Shown here: piece by piece, positions 11,686 through 22,461 of the stretch | Layout of the letters: every line of letters starts with the position of its first letter | Position numbering within the stretch: position 1 is the first letter of the stretch | NCBI GenBank assembly: GCA_015179045.1 | Contig: WHUZ01000135.1 | Location: 50,693 to 114,692 of the forward strand | DNA from: Kalaharituber pfeilii | Lineage: Eukaryota > Ascomycota > Pezizomycetes > Pezizales > Pezizaceae | Direction of reading: 5' to 3' | DNA: 64,000 bases | The notes under the pieces: model-generated | Seen by the model: only the letters and a program-made list of their open reading frames with translations | Told to the model about the DNA's origin: nothing | Databases searched by the model: none | Program-made: the position numbers and the translations under genes

Positions 11686-11794
11686 TATTATGAATTGCAA
11701 CTAACTATTTGCTAACCATTGCACTAAAAGGTAGAACTACTAATATTACCTAGTAGTATAGTTGGTATATATAGAAATATCTGTATAGGCTAGT

Positions 11795-12532
11795 TGTTAC
11801 GGCTAAGGTGGAAACTTGCCTACCACTGTGGCAAGGGGCAAGGGTTCCACTACTAATTAGCTGCCATGGCTAAAGGTGAAGACTTACCCGCCAAGGGGAT
11901 AACGCTGACCCTGCAATCGAACATAAGACCAACGCTGATTGACCGGACTGATCACCTGTTAGGCTTGGCTGTTGATTCTCGCATCGTTTAGATAGGGCAG
12001 TACTACGGAAGGGTGTGTCATCCGGAATGCAGCTTGATGCATACACTCGAGTTACGGAAGCTTTATTTATATACGCACATGCATTAGTACATTCGTTATC
12101 TTTGTCCCGTACTATTTTTGCATGTTTTCGTTACGTATGCCTATTACCACGGTATTGGCATTGATAAGGAATCGCCGCGTTGCCAGCCAATTATTCATTT
12201 GTTGACTACTCATGTATGGCTGCGCTGAAGTCTATATAAGCGCCGGCTGGCGATAGCATAGTTAGAAGAATCAAGACACAAGCGGTGTCCTAAGTTTCTC
12301 TATAACTCTGAACCTATCGTTCCCTCAATACGCCCGTGAATCGCTCCGCTCCGCTGCGTGCTCCCCGCCTAGTAGCTGCCCTTCCGGTCCGCCGTATACA
12401 CCTCCGTAGCCATTCCGACCCGCCGTATTCACACTTCCGGGACGACGCCGGCACCGCCGTTTTCCCCACCGTAGCCGTAACATCTGGTGCCTTTCAGCGC
12501 CCACCGGAGCCGAGCACCTCATGCCCGTAACA
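11795..12532 (+). repeat. 5' LTR of Bdel (738 bp), best-preserved B-family LTR
   Basis: Starts TGTTACGGCTAAGGTGGAAA and ends GCCCGTAACA. A promoter-like TCTATATAAGCGCC lies near 12231. The next bases, TTACACCGCTCCTC, occupy the primer-binding position but contain no TGG complementary to a tRNA CCA end. Short open frames on both strands across 12325-12552 are not conserved as proteins and fall within the LTR. Confidence 0.88.
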
Positions 12533-13136
12533 TTACACCGCTCCTCTTTCACCTACCACCCCGCCTCCACAATGTCAGCACCGGAAGGCTCATCTGCTGC
12601 CTCCTCCTCCTCCTCCGGAAATTGATGCCGTGGGGCCTTTCTCGCCTCCTCCGCCTCCTGCGAAAATTCCCCCTTCAGAAAAGTTTGATGGGGATGCAAA
12701 AGAGCTTGATAACTTTCTTTTCCTGGTCCAACGATGGATCAGGAGTTCGCAAATCACTGCCGACGACGAAACCTCTCGCTTCAAGGGCCCTGCCCTCACC
12801 TTTTCCGTCGGAACCTCTCAGCGTTATATGCCACAGCTCTCACCCTGCTGCGTATGACTTTCTATGACTCCTCAGCCATTGCTGAGGCTGCTCGAAACAT
12901 TCGGATGCAAGCAGTAGGGTAGGATGCAGGATTTCTTAATTGAGATTGATGAGTTCAACAACGTGGCAAAGACCCCCGACCCTGTCCTCATTTCCAACGT
13001 CTCCGCCAGCATTTAGAAGATGTCCAGAACCTTCTAGCGGGTCATTTTGAGTATCGAAGCAACTAGAACCAATGGAAGTTTCCATTGCCGACGCCCTGGG
13101 AAAGCCTGGGAAATAAGCGTTTCACTCCCTCCACCA
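12533..13136 (+). pseudogene. Bdel gag fragment
   Basis: Leader and part of gag. An ATG at about 12570 opens with MSAPEGSSAAS, then a deletion relative to B1 removes about 0.6 kb. The capsid-like part follows in another frame (12630-12857), with EKFDGDAKELDNFLFLVQRW and DDETSRFKGPALTF. C-terminal gag continues in a shifted frame to ACAAACAACACCTCC, where it joins LTR sequence. It is a fragment, kept readable because it has not been RIPed. Confidence 0.75.
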
Positions 13137-13283
13137 CCATGACAAACAACACCTCCGTAGCCATTCCGACCTGCCGTATTCACACTTCCGGGACGACGCC
13201 GGCATCGCCGTTTTCCCCACCGTAGCCGCAACATCCAGTGCCTTTCAGCGCCCACCGGAGCCGAGCACCTCACGCCCGTAACA
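13130..13283 (+). repeat. 3' LTR remnant of Bdel at a microhomology junction
   Basis: From ACACCTCCGTAGCCATTCC the sequence matches the last part of the 5' LTR (from about 12400) to GCCCGTAACA. The word ACACCTCC or a close variant occurs in both gag and LTR at the breakpoint. This indicates deletion of most of the element through a short shared sequence. Confidence 0.8.
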
Positions 13284-13637
13284 CTAGTCAGTAACTTGCT
13301 TACATTTACATATATAGTCAAGGATCTTAGCTTTCTTAGATATCTACACATACTAGTAATTAGCTTTTTTCTGCTGCTATGGCATGCCAAGTTATGACAT
13401 TACTTTCTGCAGGCAGAGTATGTCCTAGACTCTCTATATATTAACTCCTAGCTATCCATTACTGCCTTAGGGCATCAATTTCATATGCCACTACTATACT
13501 ACTTTATAACTAGTAATCAGTATATGACTGTAAGCTACTTATTAAATTTAAAAGTTACGTGCAGTATCTAATATTTACTATAGGTAAGGTTTGAATTAGT
13601 AATCCGACCGGTAGTACTATTACGAATTGCAACTGAC

Positions 13638-14230
13638 TGTTATAGCTAAAGGTAAAGACCTACCAAATATCAGGAAGATACTATCTTTATACTATTATAA
13701 GACTTGCTAAGATGTATCTAATCAATACTAGGTAAGCTGTAGTATACTTTGGTTGTTTGGTAGTTACCTTACAGATATGTGTATCAGTTGTTATATATAT
13801 ACTACACTAATACATGCACAGTACTTATAAAGCAACTAGCGTCACTTACGATACCTTTACTAATAATGCATAGTTACAATATAGATAATGCTTCACTTGC
13901 TTATTAGTTTTGGAAAGGGGATTTATATTATCATATATTTCTATTATATTACTGTTTCTATATTTACTTATATATTATATGAGATAGTGTTATCACATTA
14001 TAGTTATGTTATTAAATATTGATAAGTTATATATAACAGGTGCTTAATATATAAATCCCAGCTTCTGCCATTAGTTAGAAAGAATCAAGACACTAGCGGT
14101 GTCCTAAGTTTTACTCAAACTCTAAGTTTATCACTTACCACTACTCACTCTTCTTCATCACTTATCTTTAGCTATAATATTCATATTGGACCACTACCAC
14201 TTAGCAATGTTGAAGCATCTAGTAATAATA
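13638..14230 (+). repeat. 5' LTR of element D (593 bp)
   Basis: Starts TGTTATAGCTAAAGGTAAAG and ends AGTAATAATA (RIPed TAACA). It contains AATATATAAATCCC near 14048 as a possible promoter box. It is followed by TTATACCACTCATC, the same primer-site word as family B. Confidence 0.9.
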
Positions 14231-16600
14231 TTATACCACTCATCTTTTATTTATCCTTATACTCCACATTCTTCTTCTGATCATACTAATTGTATGCCCG
14301 ATAATTACTAATGACTACAATCTATTAACTCACATACAAGAGTTAAGAGAGCAGATGAATTTCTACCATGACAAGCTTGCATCGTAGCAATTACAGTAAG
14401 AACAACTTTGTACTGATATTAAGTTTTTGTGGCAAGAGGTTAACAAGAGTTACTGGCTCTGACTAGCTACCGACGACCATATCTACTAGCTAGTCTTATA
14501 GCTGAATACTATATAGTAAGAGCTAACTATTGCCTGCTTGTATCTCTCCTCTGCATAAAGAGTCAAGGTCATGTGAATTATGGTAGCAGAAGCCTCTAAA
14601 GATAATTCTATGGAGGTTACTTCTCTGCTCGGTAGCTAACCCTTCTAGGAACCAGAAGAATACGAAGACTCTATCTATGAATCTATCGAAGCTAACTCTG
14701 AGTACGAGTCCATAGAGACTGCTCTAGTCACCTATGTATCTAGACTATTACCTAGAGCCACAATCCATAAGGCAATTAAGCCAGTAGAGGTACCTTGATA
14801 AAGAATGCCGTATATACAATTCCAACCACTTCTGCCCACACTGGAATACCCTCTGTTGCGGTATACTCAACAACAATACCTCTGGCAATAGCAAAGTCAG
14901 TTAATGCTATATCTGCCACTACAATAAGCCTCTATCTTCCCTGAGAATCTGAAAATACAATTACTAAAACTGAGAGGATCAATTTCATAAGTGTTTGAAT
15001 CTATGTGGGGATCTTCATCTTTATCCTCCCTAAAGGGAAACAAAACAGTACATTGGACTCCCACACCAGCTCCCTAATTATCAAAGAAGGTAGTATAGGC
15101 CTATAGAGAAATACTGGAAATGGCAGTCTTCTGGAAAACTACAAATGAGACTGCTCAGAAGTTAAAGAAAGCCATGGAGTGAACTTCAGATGAAGCTAGA
15201 AAGGCCCTCACAGATATCGCAAACCTTACTACTATATATTACTAGCAGAGGGAAGCTGACCAGGTTACAACTACCTACAATCTGGAAGCCCTAAAGGATG
15301 AACTTCTGAGTCATATACAACAGCAATATAATGACTTTGATGATCGCTTAAACTAATAATGGGCCGCTTTGGATATTAAGTTCATGACTGCTCTTCAGCA
15401 ATAAAGGAAGGACCTCATAATGGAATTTGCTAATCAAATCAACCCCCTTATTGCCAAATTCAATAAGATATTAAATATACTTGGAAACCTTATAAAACTA
15501 GCCTAGGTACAGAAGTCGGATCTGGCCAGACCCTCTAGAAACACTCCTCTGCCCCCAGCTCCTTCTGCCACTCTTCTTGGTAGTAACCTACCTCTTCTTC
15601 CAGATCCTTATGGTGGCGGTAGTAGTAGCAGCCCCCCTCCTAGCAGACATCGACCTCTCCTACCAAGAGATCCATCTCTGCCTCAACGAGAACCAAAAGT
15701 CCCACTCCAAGTTAACATACCAACCTTTAATGGATAATAAGACAAAGTGAATAATTTTTTCTACTGGCTCTAATCATACTTCCAAATAACTGAAGTTGAC
15801 AGCAATCAACTGAGGCTTGACCTGCTTACCCAATGCATGGAGGAAAAAGCATCAGACTGGTAGCGAGATACTAAAGATATAGTAGTGACCTAGATAGAAG
15901 CCAAAGTGCTCATTTGAGCCATATACTTTAATCTACAGAAAACCACCAAAGTTGTACAAAAACTCCAAACGATAGAGTATACTAGAACTATTATTGACTT
16001 GTTTACAGAGATCGATGAACTCAACTGACTTGTGAAAGTATCAGACCAAGCTCTTATCACCATCATAATGCCAAATCTTAAGATTTAAGTTCAAAATTTA
16101 CTAGCAGGACATCCTCAGGTGATGATGAACTGGAAGGAGTTCAAGCTACTAACTATTTTGATTGCCGGATATACTACTACCACATCAACCTCAAATATCT
16201 CTAGTCCTCCATGAAAAAATACCAACACCTTAACCTCTTATTCATTCTCTACTCTACTGGTATGCCATATGCCCCAGAATCCAAGGAACTATGATAGTAT
16301 ACCACCTCAGGTCAAATAAGACTAAAGAGCTTAGGAAGAATATAGGAAATATAGATGGAAGAACTATGAAGAGAAGGACTATTGCTTAGGGTGGACATAC
16401 AATGAACCCAAGGGCGACAATAAGCGAAAGTGAGATATGGAGACTACCAAGACTTTTGAGAATTGGATTGAGAGAGTCCTACAAAATAAACAAAGATAAA
16501 CTGACCAAGGTACCCTCTATATTACTGAGCTAGACTCAGATGGAGAAGATATCAAGGAGAAACTGGAGTCCAGAAATGAGTAGGGAGCCCCAACAGCACC
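14231..16600 (+). pseudogene. Element D gag
   Basis: N-terminal part is helical and charged with many stops. The core retrotransposon-gag domain is readable at about 15700-16190: VNIPTFNG, then NNFFYWL, LRLDLLTQCMEEKASDW, YTRTIIDLFTEIDELN and NLLAGHP, in the order of Retrotrans_gag proteins. A downstream basic Tyr/Gly-rich region (about 16310-16450) is where a zinc knuckle would be, but no intact CCHC is readable. Trp and Gln codons have become TAG. Confidence 0.8.
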
Positions 16601-16639
16601 TTCAGCAAAGCTCTCGAATATTATCTTCTTCTTGCTACT

Positions 16640-17068
16640 GATATTGAATTCAAAAATCTCAATCTCAAAGTCAAAGCGATCATTAATATTGGTATATTTG
16701 CTTCTTGTATGTCATTGGATTTAGGAAAGAGACTGGGTTGGAAGAAAAGAGAAAGACCTATTGAGGTTAAGCAGAGTGATAGATCTTTGTTAAAAGGAGG
16801 AACTATGGTTGTTAATACTTCTTTTTCTTTCTATAATGCTTTAGATTCCTATAATAATAAGATGGACAAAACTTTTGATTTGTATATGGAATGTTTTGAC
16901 ATGGATGATAGGGAACTTCTTTTGGGATTGTCATGGTTGTCAGAAAAAGATTTTTTGGTAGATTATTATAATCAATATTTGATTCATAATGTTTCTGGTT
17001 TAACTATTTCTTGTACTCTTATTAATCTCCTTTCTATTTCTATTTTGGATTTAGATGAGGAATCGTAA
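16640..17068 (+). pseudogene. Element D retropepsin-like protease domain
   Basis: One open stretch in D: KVKAIINIGIFASCMSLDLG at about 16665-16730, then a body and LLLGLSWLSEKDFLVDYY near 16917-16970. This parallels the gypsy pepsin pattern of an Asp-Ser/Thr-Gly active site followed by ILG.PWL and a D-W turn. The catalytic position reads Asn-Ile-Gly, so the Asp is lost by a G-to-A change. The open frame from 16709 to 17068 (119 codons) starts after this site and is not an independent gene. Confidence 0.8.
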
Positions 17069-17085
17069 GAAGAAGGAGATATACT

Positions 17086-19893
17086 GCTAATGATTAATGT
17101 ATGTGAATGATACTCCCATTACGCTGAAGTTTTTTCTGAAGAACAGACTCACCGATTACCCCATCATAGACCTTGAGACCATGAAATCCTACTTAAAGAC
17201 CCTAATGCTAAAGTACTTAATAGCTCAATATATAAGATAACGTGGAAGGAAGATGAAGCTCTAAAGAGATATTTGGAAGAGTACCTCTCTACTAGGAAGA
17301 TTAGATAGTTCCTATCAGCAGCTGGTGTACTGATACTTTTTGTTTGAAAGAAAGATAAATCCCTATGATTATGTGTAGACTATTAGTAGCTTAATAAGCT
17401 TACTATCCTAAACCAATACCCTCTACCACTAATGACCGACCTTCTTGAAAAAACCTAAGAAGCCAAATAGTTCACTAAATTAGACCTCAAAAATAGCTAC
17501 TATCTTATTCGAATTAAGTCTAGTGATGAATGAAAGACTGCCTTCAAGACTAAGAAAGGCTTGTTTAAGTATACTGTCATGCCTTTTGGCTTAATTAATG
17601 CCCTTGCCTTATTCTAAGAAATGATAGATGAGATACTGAAGGATATCGATGGAGTAGTCTGGTATATCAATAACATACTAATTTATGAGGGAAGGACCGA
17701 ATAGGAATACCAGAAGATAGTGGAACAAGTCTTGGCTAAGCTTGCCAAACATAGACTTGCCGTTAACCTCATGAAGTCAGAATTTCACATCAAAGAAACT
17801 ATGTTTCTCGGCTACCTCATCAATGGGTCTGAAATCAAAATGGACCTAAAGAAACTTAATGCTATCGCTGACTAGCCAGTACCAACAAAGAAAAAGGAGG
17901 TTCAAAAGTTCTTAAGTTTTATGAATTACTATTACTAATTCATCTAGAATTATAGTACTAAAACCTGACTACTGACCCAACTAACCAGAAACGTACTATT
18001 TACCTAAACTAAGACACAACAACACTCCTTTAATGAATTAAAGAATGCCTTTATGTCCGCACTAATACTCTAGCAGTATGATCGTACCTTACTGATAATC
18101 ATAGAGACTGATGCTAGCAACTAAGCTCTTGCAGACATACTCTCTCAATATCACACTATCGACCAAGTCAAAACTCTTCCCCCGATTAATTTCCACTCCA
18201 GGGCCCTTAACTCTGCAGAACATAACTATCTTATTCATGACAAGGAACTCTTTGCCATAGTTAACTGCTTCTGCAAATAGCGCACCTGGTTACAAGGTAT
18301 CCATATCAATATATACACTGACTATCATAGCCTCACTTACTTTAGCTTCAAGCAAAGGCTCAACTCCCAACAAGCAAACTGGTATATCAAACTATATGAG
18401 TTTGATTTTCTTATCCACTACTGGAAAGGAGTAGATAATGGGAAGGCCGATGCATTAACTAGAAGGTCCGGCAATGAACCTACTAGACTCAAGGTACAAT
18501 TACTTAAAGATAGGCAACTTCTAAGCAATAGAAAACTTATCGAAGGAGACTATGACCTTGATAGCATTGATGTTGACTACTGAGAAAGAGGAGCAAATGA
18601 ATTGTTGGTAGTACTAGAACAATACTGGCCTGAAGTCATGAAGCAATGCTATAACTCTAATGTCACTAGTCACTGGAGAGTACACTACACTTATGAAATA
18701 ATCTCAAGGAACTTCTACTAGGATGGATAGAAGAAAGATACCCAACACTATATTACAAGTTGTACTTACTATCAAAAAGCTAAAGCAGACAGACACCTAC
18801 GATGGACATAACTTATACTAATACCTACAGATATTAAACCCTTTGAGGAAATCGAAATGGACTTTGTCAGAGAGCTACCAGAGTCAGAAGGCTTCAATGC
18901 TATCCTAATTATTACTGACTGGTTTAACAAAGTACAATAATATATACCAGCTAAGATGACTTGGACAGCTACAGATGTTGCATTTATTTACATCAATAAG
19001 ATATGGCAATACCACAGTCTACCTCTCACAATCACCTCCAACTATGGACCTCAATTTGCCTCTGCATACTGAAAAGAGATCAACAATAAGCTAGACATTA
19101 AGCTCCAACTCTCTACTGCCCACCATTCTCAAACTAATGGACTAAAGAGCCATTCAAATATTGAAGCAATACCTTTGTATCTTCTATCAAGATCATCAAA
19201 ACTGTTGGACTACTTGGCTACCCCTAATCGAGTTCGCCTACAACTCCTCACATACCTCTACTCATGGTTATACATGCTTTGAAAGTCTATATGGATTTAA
19301 CCTAAAGACAATTTATATTTTGAATGACCACACCTTCACATCTTCTACAGCAGAAGACTAGCTTGATCAGATAATGACAGTTCATAACATTATCCATAAC
19401 ACTCTCAAGAAAATAAACAACAAGAGGTTTCAACTTCATATTGAGAAGTCTCATCAATTCCGAGTAAGAGACCAAGTTCTTGTTGACTAACACAACCTTT
19501 GAGTTGTCACCAGCAATTATAGGATACTTAGTAATAAGTATATTAGTCCCTATAAGGTTAAGAGAGTTGTTAGTCAGCATGCCTATGAACTTGACTTATC
19601 TTGAGATATTTGCTTATACAAAGTCATCTATACCAGCCTTCTAAAGCCATACCAAGTCCAAAATGAAGACCCAATGGACTTCGACGACAATGAAGAAGAA
19701 CTCTACTATGATATTGACTATGTCATTGATAGTAGAAGGATCTGAGGTCAAGTCAAATACCAAATCTGTTGGTAAGGATTTAACAAAGATAATGATACAT
19801 GGAAACTACTTATAAACCTTCAACATAGTATTAAACTACTCAGAAAGTTCTATAAGAATAATCTATATAAGCTCAGAGACCCGAACGTTTAAA
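17086..19893 (+). pseudogene. Element D pol: RT, RNase H, integrase, chromodomain
   Basis: RT: QYPLPLMTDLLEK, FTKLDLKNSYYLIRIK and VMPFGLINA, with the catalytic box reading YINNILIY at 17663-17686. Both Asp of YxDD are now Asn. Then KLAKHRLAVNLMKSEF and FLGYLI. RNase H: ETDASN about 18108 and GKADALTRR about 18440. Integrase: EIEMDFVRELPES about 18850; SNYGPQF, normally SDxGPQF, so the second Asp is Asn; an apparent one-base frameshift at about 19138-19148, after which FAYNSSHTSTHGYT resumes in another frame. Chromodomain: YVIDSRRI*GQVKYQIC and NKDNDTWK about 19720-19805. Inactive. Confidence 0.92.
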
Positions 19894-20127
19894 GGCTTTG
19901 AATTTTATGTGAGTACTATATGAACTAGTACTTAATATATCTAATACTATTGTGTAGGACACACTGGTCTTACCATCAGCCGTTAATACAAAAGATATTA
20001 ATGAATAAGTACTATGTATTATTATATGCTGAATTGCTTAGCTATAAAAGATAACTTCATTAATCTACTGAAAGGTCAATGATACTCTTAGGTTGACTTA
20101 GTAGGCCTTTAGGATGAAGGGCCTCTA

Positions 20128-20140
20128 AGACGGGGAGTGA
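20128..20140 (+). other. Polypurine tract of element D
   Basis: AGACGGGGAGTGA abuts the 3' LTR start TATTATGGG, the expected plus-strand priming site. Confidence 0.8.
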
Positions 20141-20733
20141 TATTATGGGTAAAAGTAAAGACCTACTGAATATTGGGAAGGTACCACCTCCGTACTATTA
20201 TAAGACTTACTAAGATATATCTGATTAATACTAAGTGAGCCACACTATACTTTGGTTATTCAGTGGTTACCTTATAGATGTGTATATCTATTCTTGTATG
20301 TATAGTACACTAATATATATACGGTACTTATAAAGCAACCAGTGTCGCTTACAATATCTTTATTAATAATGCATGGTTGCAATATAGATAATACTTTGCT
20401 TACTTATTGGTTTTGGAAAGGGGATCTATATTATCATATATTTCTATTACATTACTGTTTCTATATTTACTTATCTATTTTATGAGATGGTATTATTATA
20501 TTATAGTCATCTTATTAAATATTGATGAGTCATATATGACAGACACTTAATATATAAGCCCTAGCTTCTGTCATTAGTTAGAAAGAATCAAAATACTAGT
20601 AGTGTTCTAAGTTTTACTTAAACTCTAAGTTTATTACTTACTTCTGCCCACTCTTCTTCATCACTCGCCTTTAGCTATAATATTCATATTAGACCACTAC
20701 TGCTTAGTAATGTTGAAGTGCCTGGCAATAATA
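20141..20733 (+). repeat. 3' LTR of element D (593 bp)
   Basis: Aligns end to end with 13638-14230 with many transitions between them, as expected when RIP hits both copies independently. Ends GGCAATAATA before the duplicated CTAAC. Confidence 0.9.
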
Positions 20734-20943
20734 CTAACTGTTTGCAAACTATTACTCCAAAAGGTAGAACTACTAGTACTACCTAGTAATATAGTCAATA
20801 TATATAGGAGTATCTATATAAGTTAGTCAGTAACTCACTTATATTTGTATATGTAGTAAAAGATCTTGGCTCTCTTAGATGTCTATACATACTAGTAATC
20901 AGCTTCCCTCTGCCATTATGGTATACTAAGCTATGATAGTATA

Positions 20944-21792
20944 CTGCTTACCTCCTCACCTTAGCTGGGATTCTAAAATCTCTTTCACAAATTTATATAT
21001 AAAAGCTTCCTATAGTTTAGTATATATAGAAAGAAAATAAGACTCTTTAGAAATATATCATCAAATACCTACTAGCAGGGAAGATATAAAGGTTAACCTT
21101 TTAAGCAGCTTTACTAATTTATTTTTTAGAAGAAAAGATCCACTCTCTGACTATATATTAACTATAGAGTACTAAGTAAACTCACTATTTCAAACTAATA
21201 CCTATTGCCCTTAATGTCAGAACTTCTTAAAAAAGACTCAAAGTACTAAATAGGTTACTAAACTTGATTTTGATAATAGCTACAACCTTATAGGAATTAA
21301 GTTAGGCAATAAATAGCAGTTGTTAAATATATCTAAAGGCTATTTAAAGTACTCAGTTATATCTCTTGAACTCATTAATATACCTACTTCCTTCGAAGAG
21401 ATAATAAATAAGATCCTCACTTATATTAGTAAAATTATTTAGTACCTGGACTCTTAATCTATGAAGGCAAGTCTGAATAAGACTATAAAGAATAGTAAAA
21501 AAGTACTTGCCAAGGTTGAGCAAATATAGGCTTTTAGTACAAGTTCTATATATATGAAACTATATTTCTTAGTCATTTTATTATTGGCCTTAAAATTAAG
21601 ATACACCTAGTCAAACTCTCTACTATTTATAAGTAGCTTCTACTAATTAAAGAAGGTACAAGACTTTTTAAACATTACAAACTGTCACTAATTCATTCTT
21701 AACTACTACTACTGACTTAATTTATTCTACTATAATGTGACTATATATAAGCCTTAACTAAAGATATACCCTTTATTTAGGGAGAGTAGAGT
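20944..21792 (+). pseudogene. Element B3 RT fragment between TRIM C1 and B1
   Basis: Aligns to B1 pol 24603-25470. Readable relics include LPLMSELLKK near 21205, TKLDFDNSYNLIGIKLGN near 21256-21310 and the region of the YxDD box near 21430, which is too mutated to read. Interrupted at 21793 by B1; the duplicated AGAGT is 21788-21792. Confidence 0.8.
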
Positions 21793-22425
21793 TGTTATGG
21801 CTAAGGTGAGACTTACATAACCTGCGGAATACTTACCCTAAATACCAATACTGCTTGAGCGGACTGATCACCCGTTAGGCTTGGAATTCATTTTCACCCA
21901 AATAGGGAAGTGCTAAGGAAGTATATATCATCAATTAATAGTATAATTTCTAAATTACCCATGTATCCTGCATGCACTCAGCTGATTAAAAGCTAATATA
22001 TATGCATATATACTAGTATATAGCATTATCTTGTGTCCGTACTATTTTTGCATGTTTCTATTACATGTGCCTATTACCACTGGTATTGGTATTGATAAGG
22101 AATTGCTACATTACCAGTTATTTATTTATTTGTTGACTAGTTATGTATGACTGCGCTAAAGTCTATATAAGTGCCGGCTGGTAATAGCATAGTTAAAAGA
22201 ATCAAGATACTAGCAGTATTCTAAGTTCTCTATAGCTCTGAACCTATCATTCTCTTACTATGCCCATGAACTGCTCCGCTCCACTACGCGCCCTATACCG
22301 AGTAGCTGTCCTTTCGGCCCACTGTATATACGCCTTAATAGCCATTTCCGCCCACCGTATACACCCCTTAGCCATAACACCTATCTTTCAGGCCCAGCGT
22401 AGCCGAGCCCCTCACACCCGTAACA
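21793..22425 (+). repeat. 5' LTR of B1 (633 bp)
   Basis: TGTTATGGCTAAGGTGAGAC to ACACCCGTAACA. It lacks about 100 bp near its 5' end compared with the Bdel LTR, which marks a subfamily. TCTATATAAGTGCC near 22160 is the promoter-like box. Primer-site word TTACACCGCTCCTT follows. Confidence 0.92.
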
Positions 22426-22461
22426 TTACACCGCTCCTTCACATACCAGTCCTGCCTCACA

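Larger units (their letters stand above)
11795..13283 (+). mobile_element. Bdel: young internally deleted gypsy B copy, not RIPed
   Basis: 1489 bp flanked by a perfect 5-bp duplication CTAGT (11790-11794 and 13284-13288) inside TRIM C1. It has a complete 5' LTR, a gag fragment and only the last about 135 bp of the 3' LTR. It is GC-rich with many CpG and CpA sites intact, unlike every other B copy here. It cannot encode pol and is non-autonomous. Confidence 0.9.
13638..20733 (+). mobile_element. Element D: full-length Ty3/gypsy, 7096 bp
   Basis: Two LTRs of identical length (593 bp, 13638-14230 and 20141-20733) enclose gag, protease, RT, RNase H, integrase and chromodomain in gypsy order. The duplication CTGAC (13633-13637) and CTAAC (20734-20738) lies in the right LTR of TRIM C1. 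Moderately RIPed and inactive. Confidence 0.92.
11686..20938 (-). mobile_element. C1: TRIM (658 bp net) split by two gypsy insertions
   Basis: A miniature LTR element. Left LTR = 11686-11794 plus 13289-13399 (220 bp), interior 13400-13617 (218 bp), right LTR = 13618-13637 plus 20739-20938 (220 bp). The two LTRs match each other once Bdel and D are removed. Target duplication GTATG (11681-11685) and GTATA (20939-20943) differs by one RIP-type transition and restores the GCATG site seen in B1. In minus orientation a purine tract (GCAGAAAGTAA) precedes the 3' LTR, hence the strand. It encodes nothing, so it must have been mobilised by another element. Confidence 0.85.

Noticed and set aside
12325..13390. 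Several GC-rich open frames on both strands
   Set aside because: They lie in the LTR and gag fragment of the non-RIPed Bdel copy. Except for the gag pieces they are not conserved as protein in sister copies.
13580..13617. tRNA-like B box (GGTTTGAAT) in TRIM C1
   Set aside because: No acceptor stem, anticodon arm or A box could be folded; more likely the primer-site neighbourhood of the TRIM.
16709..17068. Independent 119-codon gene
   Set aside because: It is the downstream part of element D's protease, beginning after the mutated active site.
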